A stretch of DNA of 64,000 nt from Brevibacterium album DSM 18261 (GTDB lineage Bacteria; Actinomycetota; Actinomycetes; Actinomycetales; Brevibacteriaceae). The position numbers were made by a program, and so were the translations under genes. The DNA is taken from positions 1 through 64,000 of the forward strand of contig NZ_KE384526.1 of NCBI RefSeq assembly GCF_000426445.1. The letters are read 5' to 3'. The notes beneath the pieces are model-generated. The model had not been told where the DNA came from. It saw only the letters and a list, made by a program, of their open reading frames with translations, and ran no database searches. Position 1 is the stretch's first letter; each line of letters starts with the position of its first letter. Positions 23,950 through 33,375 of the stretch are shown piece by piece.

Positions 23950-26130
23950 TCAGCTGAATGCGCGGCCGGCTTCGTAGACCTCGAAGCCGCCGGCGGAGTC
24001 CGCGCGCAGCAGGAGCCAGAGGGGGTGCTGCTCCGCCGGCGCTCCGGGCATGCTCTGGGCGCAGATGACGTCCCCGGGCTCCACTCCCTCGAGGTGCTCG
24101 AAGCGCACGGGCGCAGTGCTCCCGTCGCCGAACCGGTACTCGGACGCGCCGTAGCCGCCCGGGGAGCCGTTCGCGCTCACGAGCTCGCAGACCTCAACCT
24201 CGGTGTCGGCGAACTGGACCTCGCGGACCGTGAGGGGAGCCCCGGCGGAGGCATCGCCCAGCGTGCCCTCGCGCACCAGCTCCATGACGGCATCCGTCGC
24301 GTGCGCGGAGGCCGCGGCATCGTCGCCGGCGGCGACCGCATCGACGAACTCCTGCACGCCCTCGGCCGAGGGCGGGCGCACATCGCCGCCGGGCACGTGG
24401 AAGACGGTGTCGGCGTGGACCAGCTCCCCACCGTCCCAGCGGTAGACGAGGTCCGCGGACGCCGATTTCGCGCACGCATGACACGGCTCGTCGCCGTAGA
24501 GGTCGATCCCCTGCAGGTTGAAGGTGAGGAGGGACCCGGTCATGCCGAGATCGCCGATGCCGAACTCCCCGATGGACCCCGCGGGCACGTCCGCTCGCGC
24601 AGCACCGGCGCCCCAGGGCTCCACGGAGCCCAGCAGCGAGCGATCGGCATCGTAGAGGCCGATCGAGCTGTACGCATACGCACCGCCCCCGTAGCAGAGG
24701 AAGCTCACAGCGGTCACCGGCGCCCCGTCCGCGCGTGCCGGCCTGACCTCCCCGACGGTGACGGAGGCATGGAACTCCCCGGCCTCGGCCACGCCGTCCG
24801 TGAAGTCCCCGGTCGTGTCGAGCTCGGACAGCGGCTGCCCGTCGAGGTGGGCGGCATCGTAGTGGAGCCCGAAGGCGGCACACTCCCGGGGAAGCTCATA
24901 GGTGCCGTTCGCGAACGCCTCCCGGCCCGGCCCCAGGAGCCCACCGGCCCGGGCCGCGGACGGCGGGGCGGTGACCGTGCTGCGCTCCTCCCCGGTGGGA
25001 TCGGCGAAGTCGAGGACCGTGTACACGCCGTCGGCGAGGATGCGCAGCTGCGTGCCCGCCACCGTGAAGCTGTCGAGGCCCGGCACCCCGACGGTCCACA
25101 GCGCCTCCCCCGTCCGCGCGTCGAGCCCGTGGACCTCGTCCCGCGCTCCCAGCACCAGCACGCCGTCGACGAGCGCCCATCCCGGCGTCACGGCGGACGA
25201 GCCCAGACCGGTCACCGCGGCCGAGGCGGCGTCGAGCTGCCGCTGCCACAGCACGGAGTCCTCTCCGAGCACGAACAGCGCGCTTCCGTCCGAGACCGCC
25301 CAGGGGCCTTCCTCACCGTCCGCGGACGGCCCCACCATGCGCACAGTGTCCGCCGGGTCCACCGCCGCTTCCGGATAGGGGACGCCGGCTGCCGTGGTGA
25401 GCGTGCCATCGGGTTCCGCGATCACCGGCACGGCGGCGGTGGCCGGATCCTGGGAGCCTCCCGCCGCCTCCGAGGGCGCCGCGCCGCCGCTGTGCTCAGC
25501 ACTGCCCTGGCCGGCATCGCCGTGCTCCACGCTGCCGTCGGAGAGGCCGATCCGTGTGCTCCCGCAGAGCAGGTCCGCACCGTCAAGGGCGCAGTCGGGA
25601 AGCGTGCCGTGAAGCTCCGGCGGCAGCGGCTCCTGCTCGGCCGTCTCCCCGGCCCCTCCGGCACCGGCGGCCTCGCCGCGGTTCCACAGCTCCTCGAAGT
25701 CCACCTCCCGCGGCTGCGCGGGAATGTCCGTGTGGGGCACGGGAGCGGCCCAGCGGGAGTCCTCCAGCGCCCCGGTCTCCCCGAGCGCGTAGACGACCGA
25801 ACGGGTGGGGGTCACGAGACGTGCGAAGTCCCCTGCCCCGCCCGCTTGCCCAGCGCCCGGCAGGTGCAGCGGCACGAGCCGCACATCCTCGCCCACGCCG
25901 GAGACGTCCGTCGTCGAGGCCTGTGCGGGCGCGGTGCGGAAATCGGGCCCGCCGAAGAGCACCCGGAAGGCGAAGATCCCGCCCACCGCGATGAGGACGA
26001 GAGCGAGCCCTGCCGCCATGCCCAGCAGCAGGGGCCGCAGCCGACGGGCCGGCTGCTGAGACACGTCAGGCTGCTGAGCCGGGCCTGGCTGCTGAGACGG
26101 GTGCGGGTGCCCCGCGGAGCTGTGAGTCAT
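23950..26130 (-). CDS. Membrane-anchored PQQ-like beta-propeller protein, function unknown
   Basis: A 726-residue protein: a Gln/Pro-rich cytoplasmic N-terminus with repeated QQP units (residues ~10-35), one transmembrane helix (LLLGMAAGLALVLIAVGGIFAF) and a long extracellular part. The middle contains PQQ-enzyme-like blades (VLVLGARDEVHGLDARTGEALWTVGVPG; LWQRQLDAASAAV). The rest has no family I recognise. The start ATG at 26130 follows GGATGA; a TTG 12 nt upstream is less likely. It lies between rplT and the methyltransferase and is probably a separate unit, because a strong terminator precedes it. Confidence 0.7.
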   Translation of the reverse strand: MTHSSAGHPHPSQQPGPAQQPDVSQQPARRLRPLLLGMAAGLALVLIAVGGIFAFRVLFGGPDFRTAPAQASTTDVSGVGEDVRLVPLHLPGAGQAGGAGDFARLVTPTRSVVYALGETGALEDSRWAAPVPHTDIPAQPREVDFEELWNRGEAAGAGGAGETAEQEPLPPELHGTLPDCALDGADLLCGSTRIGLSDGSVEHGDAGQGSAEHSGGAAPSEAAGGSQDPATAAVPVIAEPDGTLTTAAGVPYPEAAVDPADTVRMVGPSADGEEGPWAVSDGSALFVLGEDSVLWQRQLDAASAAVTGLGSSAVTPGWALVDGVLVLGARDEVHGLDARTGEALWTVGVPGLDSFTVAGTQLRILADGVYTVLDFADPTGEERSTVTAPPSAARAGGLLGPGREAFANGTYELPRECAAFGLHYDAAHLDGQPLSELDTTGDFTDGVAEAGEFHASVTVGEVRPARADGAPVTAVSFLCYGGGAYAYSSIGLYDADRSLLGSVEPWGAGAARADVPAGSIGEFGIGDLGMTGSLLTFNLQGIDLYGDEPCHACAKSASADLVYRWDGGELVHADTVFHVPGGDVRPPSAEGVQEFVDAVAAGDDAAASAHATDAVMELVREGTLGDASAGAPLTVREVQFADTEVEVCELVSANGSPGGYGASEYRFGDGSTAPVRFEHLEGVEPGDVICAQSMPGAPAEQHPLWLLLRADSAGGFEVYEAGRAFS

Positions 26131-26196
26131 ACCATCATCCAAGCAGACGCCTCGGACGTGACCGCCCGGAGGGCGCGGCCGGGATGCATGCGAAGA

Positions 26197-26236
26197 CGCC
26201 GATGGGCCGAGGGAGCATTCCCTCGGCCCATCGGCG
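26197..26236 (-). terminator. Strong hairpin terminator after rplT
   Basis: Perfect 18-nt arms (26197-26214 and 26219-26236) enclose the 4-nt loop GCAT, starting about 55 nt after the rplT stop. On the minus strand the stem is followed by TCTTCG, a weak T-tract. It would end the infC-rpmI-rplT transcript. Confidence 0.8.
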
Positions 26237-26291
26237 AAGCGGGTGCGCGCAACCGGCCTCAGCCGGCCGGACGCACTGTCCGCGGCTCAGT

Positions 26292-26678
26292 TCAGGCTGC
26301 GCTCTTCGCGGCGTTGACGTCTGCCGGCAGCGCGTCCTTGGCGACCTTGACCAGCGTCGCGAAGGTCTGGCCGTCGTTGACCGCGAGCTCCGCGAGCATC
26401 CGGCGGTCCACCTCGACGCCAGCGGCCTTGAGACCCTGGATGAAGCGGTTGTAGGTCATGCCGTTGGCGCGGGCGCCGGCGTTGATGCGCTGGATCCACA
26501 GACGGCGGAAATCGCCCTTCCGGGCCCGGCGGTCGCGGTAGCTGTAGACCAGCGAGTGGATGACCTGTTCCTTGGCCTTGCGGTACAGCCGCGAACGCTG
26601 TCCGCGGTAGCCGCTCGCCCGGTCGAGGATGACCCGGCGCTTCTTCTTGGCGTTGAGCGCCCTCTTCACACGTGCCAC
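26292..26678 (-). CDS. rplT: Ribosomal protein L20
   Basis: A 128-residue primary 23S rRNA-binding protein needed for early 50S assembly. It has the basic N-terminus ([26 protein letters not shown] is the family start, here opened by GTG) and the signature [26 protein letters not shown] lies 5 nt before the GTG. It follows rpmI by 38 bp in the standard infC-rpmI-rplT operon. The C-terminus has a short Ala-rich tail. Confidence 0.98.
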   Translation of the reverse strand: MARVKRALNAKKKRRVILDRASGYRGQRSRLYRKAKEQVIHSLVYSYRDRRARKGDFRRLWIQRINAGARANGMTYNRFIQGLKAAGVEVDRRMLAELAVNDGQTFATLVKVAKDALPADVNAAKSAA

Positions 26679-26716
26679 GTGTACTCCTTAGAAAACCAGT
26701 ATCCGGAAAGTGAGAC

Positions 26717-26914
26717 TCAGCGCTTGCCGAGAAGCTTGAGGCCCTTGGCCCTGTCGCCCCCGGTCAGCTCCTGATCCATCGAGATCCGGCGCTTGCGGCG
26801 CGAGGACTTGTGCTCTGCGAGGTGGCGGTTGTTGACGCCCTCACGCATGACCTTTCCGGAACCGGTGAGGCGCAGACGCTTCTTGGCGCCGCTGTGGGTC
26901 TTCTGCTTCGGCAT
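26717..26914 (-). CDS. rpmI: Ribosomal protein L35
   Basis: A 65-residue basic protein of the large subunit. [20 protein letters not shown] and [14 protein letters not shown] are characteristic L35 sequence. Located between infC and rplT as in most bacteria; AAAGGAGACGGCACC precedes the ATG. Confidence 0.98.
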   Translation of the reverse strand: MPKQKTHSGAKKRLRLTGSGKVMREGVNNRHLAEHKSSRRKRRISMDQELTGGDRAKGLKLLGKR

Positions 26915-26955
26915 GGTGCCGTCTCCTTTTCACATCGTGTCTGTCAGCGCGGGGC

Positions 26956-27603
26956 TCAGTCGGCCTGCTCGGAGGAGTCCTCCGAGTGCGTGCCGGCCTT
27001 GGCCTGCGCCTCGCGCTCGCGGCGGGACTTGACCTCCGCACGCGAGCCCTTGGCTCCGGCGGACGCCTTGCGCGATTCCGCCTTCGCGTCGGCCTTGGAC
27101 TTCGCCGGCGCGATGACCATGACCATGTTCCGTCCGTCGACGCGGGGAGCGGACTCCACGCTGCCGAGCTCGGACACGTCCTCAGCGAGTCGATTGAGGA
27201 GCTTCACTCCCATCTCCGGGCGCGACTGCTCACGACCGCGGAACATGATCATGACCTTGACCTTGTCCCCACCCGTCAGGAACCGCGTGACGTGGCCCTT
27301 CTTGGTCTCGTAGTCGTGCTCGTCGATCTTGAGCCGGAAGCGGATCTCCTTGAGCGCCGTGTTGGCCTGGTTCTTCCGGGCCTCGCGAGCCTTCTGCGCG
27401 GACTCGTACTTGAACTTTCCGTAGTCCATGAGCTTCACGACAGGGGGCTTTGCCTGGGGCGCAACCTCGACCAGGTCCAGCTCCGATTCACGAGCCAGGT
27501 CGAGTGCCTTGCGGATCGCGACGATGCCCACCTGCTCCCCGTTGGGGCCCACGAGGCGGACTTCCGGAACTCGGATCCTATCGTTGATACGCGGCTCGCT
27601 GAT
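26956..27603 (-). CDS. infC: Translation initiation factor IF-3, probably starting at an ATC codon
   Basis: Binds the 30S subunit and controls start-codon fidelity. The N-domain begins [17 protein letters not shown], the linker is basic, and the C-domain has [18 protein letters not shown] and [13 protein letters not shown] charged Ala/Lys/Glu tail (~45 residues) extends the C-terminus. The start: a perfect AAGGAG is 6 nt upstream of ATC at 27601-27603, and conserved IF-3 sequence starts right there. The only canonical-type upstream choice is TTG at 27630, without SD. Non-AUG starts (AUU, AUC) are well known for infC and allow autoregulation. The length would be 215 residues. Confidence 0.93.
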   Translation of the reverse strand: MSEPRINDRIRVPEVRLVGPNGEQVGIVAIRKALDLARESELDLVEVAPQAKPPVVKLMDYGKFKYESAQKAREARKNQANTALKEIRFRLKIDEHDYETKKGHVTRFLTGGDKVKVMIMFRGREQSRPEMGVKLLNRLAEDVSELGSVESAPRVDGRNMVMVIAPAKSKADAKAESRKASAGAKGSRAEVKSRREREAQAKAGTHSEDSSEQAD

Positions 27604-27840
27604 GTGCTGCTCCTTCTCGACTGATGACAACTGCTGTACGCGTCAGGGGAACCGAAAAAGGACCCCGCTGACGATGCAGAGGGGCCCTGGTCCTGAGTCG
27701 AGCATGCGCATCCGCTGCACCCGTGAACCAGATGTTCGCCACGGGCGCGGCTTCCGCACTGCAGGGTTACCCGATCGCGCTCGCGATCCAGGTGGGAGCC
27801 GGCAGGCCCCTCTTCACACTCGGACCATGCTACCGCACCT
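27604..27840 (-). promoter_or_regulatory. infC leader region with terminator-like hairpin
   Basis: An untranslated stretch of about 220-240 bases. On the minus strand AGGACC (27689-27694) pairs with GGTCCT (27659-27664) and is followed by TTTTT (27655-27659), forming an intrinsic-terminator-like hairpin about 50 nt before the infC SD. A weak -10 candidate, TAGCAT, lies near 27830. The arrangement suggests transcription attenuation of the infC-rpmI-rplT operon. L20- or IF3-based control is known in other bacteria, but this leader is not one I recognise. Confidence 0.55.
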
Positions 27841-27880
27841 GCGGCGCGAGCGCACATCGGCCTGTGGGAGACTGTCTGCC

Positions 27881-28324
27881 ATGACCCAGTCCTTCAGCTT
27901 CGACGCGCAGTCGCAGGCGCCCGGCGCACACGCGCACACCCCCCAGTCCAGCCCGTCGGCCGCACCCGCCGGCTCCGCCGCAGCCGAGTCCCAGGCGGTC
28001 CGCGACATCGCCGAGGTGCCGGCTGCGGAGGTCATCTCCACAGCCACCGTCCACCTCATGAGCGCCGCCGCCGTCAAGCTCGGCCTCACCGAGGACTCGG
28101 AGACGGAGAAGGCGGCGGACCTCGTCGACCTCGATGAGGCGCGCAAGCTCATCACGGCCCTCGCCGGCCTCGTGACCGCCGGCGCGCCCGAGATCGGCGA
28201 TCAGCACGCCCGCCCCATCCGCGACGGCCTCCGCGCCCTGCAGCTGGCCTTCCGCGAGGCCTCGACGATCCCGGACGCGCCCGGCAGGGGCCCGGGCGAG
28301 AAGTGGACGGGACCGGTCTCCTGA
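27881..28324 (+). CDS. DUF1844 domain protein
   Basis: A 147-residue protein whose C-terminal two thirds match DUF1844 (VISTATVHLMSAAAVKLGL...VDLDEARKLITALAGLV), usually encoded divergently next to infC in actinobacteria. The first ~45 residues are low-complexity Ala/Gln/Pro. The function is unknown. The start ATG at 27881 is preceded by GGGAG at long spacing. A long in-frame extension upstream overlaps the infC leader and is not used. Confidence 0.88.
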   Translation: MTQSFSFDAQSQAPGAHAHTPQSSPSAAPAGSAAAESQAVRDIAEVPAAEVISTATVHLMSAAAVKLGLTEDSETEKAADLVDLDEARKLITALAGLVTAGAPEIGDQHARPIRDGLRALQLAFREASTIPDAPGRGPGEKWTGPVS

Positions 28325-28331
28325 CCCAGCC

Positions 28332-28358
28332 GGACGGCGCACATCAGGCGCCCCGTCC
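28332..28358 (+). terminator. Candidate terminator after the DUF1844 gene
   Basis: GGACGG (28332-28337) pairs with CCGTCC (28353-28358), with inner GCGC pairing, right after the stop codon, followed only by TTG. A short T-tract makes it weak. Confidence 0.45.
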
Positions 28359-28388
28359 TTGAAGCCTCCGGCGCGGGCTCGGTACCAT
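28359..28388 (+). promoter_or_regulatory. Candidate catalase promoter
   Basis: TTGAAG (28359-28364) and TACCAT (28383-28388) are 18 bp apart, about 57 nt upstream of the catalase start. Both are 4-of-6 matches to the consensus hexamers. No OxyR- or Fur-type operator was recognised. Confidence 0.4.
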
Positions 28389-28444
28389 GCCCACTGCACC
28401 GGCAGGGCAGGGCCCGCACCGGCAGGCGAATCCATGGAGGTAGT

Positions 28445-29935
28445 GTGACCGCCCGCTTCACGACCAACGACTTCGGCATCCCGGTCGGATCCGATCGGCA
28501 CTCGCTCACACTCGGACCCAACGGCCCGATCCTCCTCCAGGACCACTACCTCATCGAGAAGCTCGCGCACTTCGACCGCGAGCGCGTCCCCGAGCGCGTC
28601 GTCCACGCCAAGGGCGGCGGCGCCTTCGGCACCTTCACCGCCACCGAGGACCTCTCCGCCTACACGCGGGCCGCGCTCTTCCAGCCCGGTGCGCAGTCCG
28701 AGGTGCTCCTCCGGTTCTCGACCGTCGCCGGCGAGCAGGGCTCCCCGGACACCTGGCGCGATCCCCGCGGATTCGCGGTGAAGTTCTACACGACCGAGGG
28801 CAACTTCGACATCGTCGGCAACAACACCCCCGTCTTCTTCATCCGGGACGCCATGCAGTTCCCGGACTTCATCCACTCGCAGAAGCGCCGCAGCCGCACC
28901 GGCCTGCGCGACAACACGATGCAGTGGGACTTCTGGACCCAGGTGCCCGCCTCCGCGCATCAGGTCACCTACCTCATGGGCGATCGCGGCATCCCGCGGT
29001 CCTGGCGTGAGCAGAACGGCTACGGCTCGCACACGTTCCAGTGGATCAGCGCCGCCGGGGAGCGCTTCTGGGTCAAGTACCACTTCCTGTCGAACCAGAA
29101 GCAGGACTTCGTCGACGCGCACGGCCATGAGGGCTTCTCGCAGGCCGAGGGCGACCAGATGGCCGCGGTCGACGCGGACTTCCACCGCCGGGACCTCTAC
29201 GAGGCCATCGAGGGCGGCCGCTGCCCCAGCTGGGACCTCAAGGTGCAGATCATGCCCTATGAGGAAGCCGCGCGGTACCGCATCAACCCCTTCGACGTGA
29301 CGAAGGTCTGGCCGCACGCGGACTTCCCCCTGCGCACTGTGGGCCGGCTGGAGCTCAACCGCAATCCCGAGGACTTCTTCTCGGAGATCGAGCAGGCCGC
29401 GTTCTCGCCTGCGAACCTCGTGCCGGGCACCGGCCTGTCCCCGGACAGGATGCTCATGGGGCGCATCTTCTCGTACCCGGACACCCACCGGCACCGGATC
29501 GGCCCCAACTACGCGCAGCTGCCGGTCAACCGGCCCCGGGCCGCGAAGGCGAGCTACTCGCGCGACGGCGCCATGTCGTTCGAGAACTACCCCGCCGACA
29601 GGCCCGAATACGCGCCCAGCGGCTTCGACGGCCCGCAAGCCGAACCCTCGCTCACGACCGAGGCGAACCTCTCCGGCGCCTCCGGGGACGTGCTCCGCTC
29701 CGCCCAGACCCTGCGCTCCGACGACGGCGACTTCAACCAGGCCGGCGATCTCGTCCGCACCGTCCTCGACGACGCGGCGCGCGACCGCATGGTCGGCAAC
29801 ATCGCCGGTCACGTCATGCAGGTCGCGGACGCCGGCGTGCGGGCGCGCGCCTTCGACTACTGGAAGAGCGTCGACGCGCACCTCGGCGCGCGCGTGGAGA
29901 ACGTCGTCGCGGCCGCGCTCGCGGACAGGCGCTGA
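28445..29935 (+). CDS. Heme catalase
   Basis: Disproportionates hydrogen peroxide. At 496 residues it is a small-subunit monofunctional catalase. The essential distal histidine is in ERVVHAKGGGAFG (~residue 54), the Asn in GNNTPVFFIRDAMQFPDFIHSQKR, and the proximal heme-ligand Tyr in RIFSYPDTHRHRIG. The start is GTG at 28445 with GGAGGT just upstream; the GTG is nested in GTGTGA, where a 4-codon ORF ends. It is inserted between the DUF1844 and his genes, apparently as a single-gene unit. Confidence 0.97.
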   Translation: MTARFTTNDFGIPVGSDRHSLTLGPNGPILLQDHYLIEKLAHFDRERVPERVVHAKGGGAFGTFTATEDLSAYTRAALFQPGAQSEVLLRFSTVAGEQGSPDTWRDPRGFAVKFYTTEGNFDIVGNNTPVFFIRDAMQFPDFIHSQKRRSRTGLRDNTMQWDFWTQVPASAHQVTYLMGDRGIPRSWREQNGYGSHTFQWISAAGERFWVKYHFLSNQKQDFVDAHGHEGFSQAEGDQMAAVDADFHRRDLYEAIEGGRCPSWDLKVQIMPYEEAARYRINPFDVTKVWPHADFPLRTVGRLELNRNPEDFFSEIEQAAFSPANLVPGTGLSPDRMLMGRIFSYPDTHRHRIGPNYAQLPVNRPRAAKASYSRDGAMSFENYPADRPEYAPSGFDGPQAEPSLTTEANLSGASGDVLRSAQTLRSDDGDFNQAGDLVRTVLDDAARDRMVGNIAGHVMQVADAGVRARAFDYWKSVDAHLGARVENVVAAALADRR

Positions 29936-29953
29936 ACGACGAGCGCCGAGCGC

Positions 29954-30742
29954 TCACACGGCGCTGAGCGCGAGCGAGTCTATCCGCTCCGCGATGACCG
30001 CATCGGCCGCGAGCGACCGCTGGAGGGCTGCGAGCTCCTCGGGTGCCGGCGCCGCATCGGCCCGCACCTCGATCCGGACCTCCGGTCCCTGCGCGTGCAC
30101 GGCACGCGAGCCGGGCCCCATCCCGATGCCCGCGATCCACGGATGCCCTGCGGCCGCACCCCGCAGCGCACCGGCGACGGCCGCGTCCGCCCAGGCCGGC
30201 ATCCACTGCTCCTGCTTGAGGAACGACCACAGCGCCGGCCTGCGCAGCAGGAACGCGTGCGGGCGGCCGGGATCGACCACCACGAGCTGGGCGCCCTCCT
30301 CGACGGCGGCGGCGCCGAGGCGCTCGGCCTCGATCGGCACCGGACGGGCCTCCGGGTGCCAGGCGGTCAGCGAGGGGATGTCGGTGAAGGCGGGGGTGGC
30401 CTCGCGCCCGTCGGCGGACCGCAGCCGCACCATCGCCATGTCCGAGGCGTTGTCGTGCATGAGCCCGCGCTCGTCCACCGTGCTCTCGGTGACGACGGGC
30501 AGCACGGGGGCGTAGAGCCGCGCGCCGGCGAGCGCGCTCAGCACGGCGCGGTGGCGCTGCGGGTCCAGCGGATCCGCGGCCACGGCCTCGAGGGCCGCGA
30601 GGAGCCCGGCATCGGCCTCACCGGTGTCGCCGGCGAACGGGTTCGGGTGCAGCTCGCGTCCGCCCCACGGCACCCCGGCCGAGTCCGCCGGACCGCCGAG
30701 CGCGCCCCTGAGGTGCTCCGGGATCTCCGGGCCGCCGCTCAT
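29954..30742 (-). CDS. SseB-family protein
   Basis: A 262-residue protein with an SseB N-terminal-type domain (ALAGARLYAPVLPVV; MAMVRLRSADGREATPAFTDIPSLTAW) that is often found after priA in actinobacterial his clusters. Its molecular role is not established. The start ATG at 30742 overlaps the hisA stop by one base (TGATG), so it is coupled to the histidine genes. It converges with catalase 18 bp away. Confidence 0.85.
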   Translation of the reverse strand: MSGGPEIPEHLRGALGGPADSAGVPWGGRELHPNPFAGDTGEADAGLLAALEAVAADPLDPQRHRAVLSALAGARLYAPVLPVVTESTVDERGLMHDNASDMAMVRLRSADGREATPAFTDIPSLTAWHPEARPVPIEAERLGAAAVEEGAQLVVVDPGRPHAFLLRRPALWSFLKQEQWMPAWADAAVAGALRGAAAGHPWIAGIGMGPGSRAVHAQGPEVRIEVRADAAPAPEELAALQRSLAADAVIAERIDSLALSAV

Positions 30743-31485
30743 CAGCGTCCCGCGACGTCCAGCGCCTGGGCGAGCGTGAATTTCCCGGCGTAGAGCGCCT
30801 TGCCCACGATCGCGGAGTCCACGCCCTCCGGCACCAGCTCCCGCAGTGCGGCGATGTCGTCGAGGCTGGAGATGCCGCCCGAGGCCACGATGGGCCGTTC
30901 GGTGCGGGCGGCGAGATCCGAGAGCAGGTCCGTGTTGGGACCCGTGAGCGTGCCGTCCTTCGTCACGTCCGTGACGACGTAGCGGGTGCAGCCGGCGGCC
31001 TCGAGCTGGTCGAACACCTCGTACAGGTCCCCGCCGTCGCGGGTCCACCCGCGCGCGGCCAGCGTGCGGCCGCGGACGTCGAGGCCGATCGCGATCTTGT
31101 CCCCGTAGTGCGCGATGACCTCAGCCGTCCACTCGGGGTCCTCGAGCGCCGCGGTGCCGATGTTCACCCGCTCCGCACCGGTGTCGAGAGCCCGCTCGAG
31201 GCTCTCGGTGTCCCGGATCCCGCCGGACAGCTCGACCTTGATCGACAGCGACTTCGTCACCTTGCGGAGCAGCTCGTAGTTCGAGCCCCGCCCGAAGGCC
31301 GCATCGAGGTCGACGAGATGGATCCACTCCGCGCCGCCGGCCTCGAACTCGCCGGCGGCCTCGAGCGGAGAGCCGTAGGAGGTCTCGGTGCCGGCCTCGC
31401 CCTGGACGAGGCGCACGGCCTGCCCGTCAGCGACGTCGACCGCGGGCAGGAGGGTGAGGGAGGGGGTTTCGACGAGGGGGGTCAT
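30742..31485 (-). CDS. priA: Phosphoribosyl isomerase (HisA / PriA)
   Basis: TIM-barrel isomerase (247 residues) converting ProFAR to PRFAR in histidine synthesis. [21 protein letters not shown], the first catalytic Asp, [10 protein letters not shown] and the second half [14 protein letters not shown] are visible. In actinobacteria lacking trpF this enzyme (PriA) also does the TrpF reaction; whether trpF exists elsewhere cannot be judged from this window. The ATG at 31485 overlaps the hisH stop by ATGA. Confidence 0.95.
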   Translation of the reverse strand: MTPLVETPSLTLLPAVDVADGQAVRLVQGEAGTETSYGSPLEAAGEFEAGGAEWIHLVDLDAAFGRGSNYELLRKVTKSLSIKVELSGGIRDTESLERALDTGAERVNIGTAALEDPEWTAEVIAHYGDKIAIGLDVRGRTLAARGWTRDGGDLYEVFDQLEAAGCTRYVVTDVTKDGTLTGPNTDLLSDLAARTERPIVASGGISSLDDIAALRELVPEGVDSAIVGKALYAGKFTLAQALDVAGR

Positions 31486-32156
31486 ACCGTGTCCTTCGGT
31501 TCGTGTGCGTGGGGGTTCGGGCCCGCGGACCGGGGCGGCTCGCTCAGCGAGGCGACCCAGTTGCGCAGCAGGGCCGCACCTGCGGCCGCGGACTTCTCGG
31601 GATGGAACTGCGCGGCCCACGTGGTGCCGTCCTCGACCGCGGCGGCGAAGCGCCCGCCGTGCTCGGCGGTGGTCGTGAGCGCGCCCGCGGGCCCGCTCGA
31701 TGCGGCATAGGAGTGCACGAAGTAGAAGTGCTCCCCGCCGAGCCCTGCGAACATGCGGCTGCCGGCCGGGGCCGCCACGCGCGTCCAGCCCATGTGCGGG
31801 ACGACGGGCGCGCGCAGCGGCACCACCTCGCCGTCCCACAGGCCGATCCCGGGCGTGCGCACACCGTGCTCGGTGCCCGCGGAGAACAGCACCTGCATGC
31901 CGACGCAGATCCCCAGGAGCGGCCGGCCCGCGGCATGGCGCTCGCGGATGATCTCCACGCCGTCCACGCCGGCCAGGCCCTCCATGACGGCGGCGAAGGC
32001 GCCCACTCCGGGCACCAGCAGACCGTCCGCGGCCTCGATCCGCGCGCGTTCGGCGGTCAGCTCCGCATGTGCACCCGCAGCCTGCACCGCGCGCACGGCG
32101 GAATGCACATTGCCGGAGCCGTAGTCCAGTACGGCGACGAAGGGCGCTGTCGTCAT
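31482..32156 (-). CDS. hisH: Imidazole glycerol phosphate synthase subunit HisH
   Basis: Glutamine amidotransferase subunit (224 residues) that supplies ammonia to HisF. Class I triad: Cys in [10 protein letters not shown], and His/Glu in AAQFHPEKS; the oxyanion segment is [10 protein letters not shown]. The start at 32156 overlaps the preceding membrane-protein gene by 4 nt. HisF is not in the window. Confidence 0.97.
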   Translation of the reverse strand: MTTAPFVAVLDYGSGNVHSAVRAVQAAGAHAELTAERARIEAADGLLVPGVGAFAAVMEGLAGVDGVEIIRERHAAGRPLLGICVGMQVLFSAGTEHGVRTPGIGLWDGEVVPLRAPVVPHMGWTRVAAPAGSRMFAGLGGEHFYFVHSYAASSGPAGALTTTAEHGGRFAAAVEDGTTWAAQFHPEKSAAAGAALLRNWVASLSEPPRSAGPNPHAHEPKDTV

Positions 32157-32776
32157 CGCCGGCCCCCGCCCGCTCCGGCCCCGCGGCCGCCGCCCAGCAG
32201 CGTCCGGACGCGCAGGAGGGAGATCACGAGGACGATGAGGCCGAGGGCGCCCACCGCCCAGCCCATCGCGGAGCCATTCATCCCCTGCACCGCGCCGAAG
32301 GCGATGACGACCACCGCGAGGAGCGCGGCGACGAGCCACAGGAGCGCCGTCCGCGCGAGGGCGGCGCGGGCCGGGGTCATGGTTGCCCGCGAGGCCTCGA
32401 GACGGGACATCGTCGCGGTGTCGAAACCGCCCTCGACGTCCGCCGGCTCGAGCGAGCCCAGCAGCAGCCCCTCGAGCTCCCCGGGCAGATTGGACAGCGC
32501 CAGTCCGGCCGGGACGTCCGCCTCCCGGGTGCCGGAGCGGTAGTGCGCGGCGTCGATCTGCTCCTCGCTGCGCACCATGAGCAGCACCTCGTGCTTGCCC
32601 GTGAGCCGGGAGAGGGTCGCGGCCGCTTCGTTCCCGGCGGCGATGTCGGTCGTGTCCTGCACGACGGCGGAGAAGTCCCCGAGCGGGACGACCCAGCCGG
32701 GGATGCCGGAGAGCACGCAGGCCGCAGCGAGCTGGTCCGCCCGGCCGAAGGGGGTGACGATGACGGTCCGGCTCAC
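32153..32776 (-). CDS. Hypothetical protein with two C-terminal TM helices, inside the his operon
   Basis: A 207-residue protein not recognised. Residues 1-95 look soluble ([30 protein letters not shown]); two hydrophobic helices follow (residues ~140-160 and ~170-190), with an Arg/Gly-rich C-terminus. GTG start at 32776 in a GTGA overlap with the hisB stop, and its own stop overlaps hisH. This double coupling suggests co-expression with histidine synthesis, but no function follows from it. Confidence 0.75.
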   Translation of the reverse strand: MSRTVIVTPFGRADQLAAACVLSGIPGWVVPLGDFSAVVQDTTDIAAGNEAAATLSRLTGKHEVLLMVRSEEQIDAAHYRSGTREADVPAGLALSNLPGELEGLLLGSLEPADVEGGFDTATMSRLEASRATMTPARAALARTALLWLVAALLAVVVIAFGAVQGMNGSAMGWAVGALGLIVLVISLLRVRTLLGGGRGAGAGGGRR

Positions 32777-33375
32777 AGCGCGCCCTTCGTCGACGGCACC
32801 GAGGTCGTGCGGGGATCCGGCTCCACAGCCGTGCGCAGCGCCCGGGCGAACGCCTTGAACTGCGCCTCGACGATGTGGTGGGGATCGCGGCCGGCGAGGA
32901 GGGTGAGGTGAACCGTCAGTCCCGCCTGGAACGCCAGGGACTCCAGCGCGTGCGCTGTCATCGACCCTGTGAAGTGCCCGCCGATGAGGTGGTACTGCTG
33001 GCCTTCGGGCTCGCCCGAGTGCACGAAGTAGGGGCGGCCGGAGACGTCGACCACGGCACGTGCGAGCGCCTCGTCGAGCGGGACGAGGGCATCGCCGTAG
33101 CGCCGGATGCCGGCCTTGTCGCCCAGCGCCTCCCGCAGCGCCCAGCCGAGCGTGATCGCGGTGTCCTCGACGGTGTGGTGGACGTCGATGTGCACGTCTC
33201 CCGTCGCGCGGATGTCCATGTCGATGAGGGAGTGCTTCGACAGCGCCGTGAGCATGTGGTCGTAGAACGGCACCCCCGTGTCGATCGTCGAGGTGCCGGC
33301 GCCGTCGAGGTCGATGCCCACGGCCACCTCGGACTCCCCCGTCACCCGCTGGGCGGTGGCTGTGCGATGCGTCAT
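32773..33375 (-). CDS. hisB: Imidazoleglycerol-phosphate dehydratase
   Basis: A 200-residue Mn-dependent monofunctional HisB. The metal-binding His clusters are visible: [26 protein letters not shown], and [18 protein letters not shown]. The start at 33375 gives ATGA overlap with hisC. Normal length for actinobacteria (no HisB-N phosphatase domain). Confidence 0.97.
   Translation of the reverse strand: MTHRTATAQRVTGESEVAVGIDLDGAGTSTIDTGVPFYDHMLTALSKHSLIDMDIRATGDVHIDVHHTVEDTAITLGWALREALGDKAGIRRYGDALVPLDEALARAVVDVSGRPYFVHSGEPEGQQYHLIGGHFTGSMTAHALESLAFQAGLTVHLTLLAGRDPHHIVEAQFKAFARALRTAVEPDPRTTSVPSTKGAL

Noticed and set aside
23908..26454. 848-residue plus-strand ORF
   Set aside because: Antisense to the PQQ-propeller gene and rplT; shadow-frame composition.
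28434..28448. 5-codon ORF (ATG GAG GTA GTG TGA) overlapping the catalase start
   Set aside because: It arises from the SD and start signals of catalase. Too short to support as a real gene.
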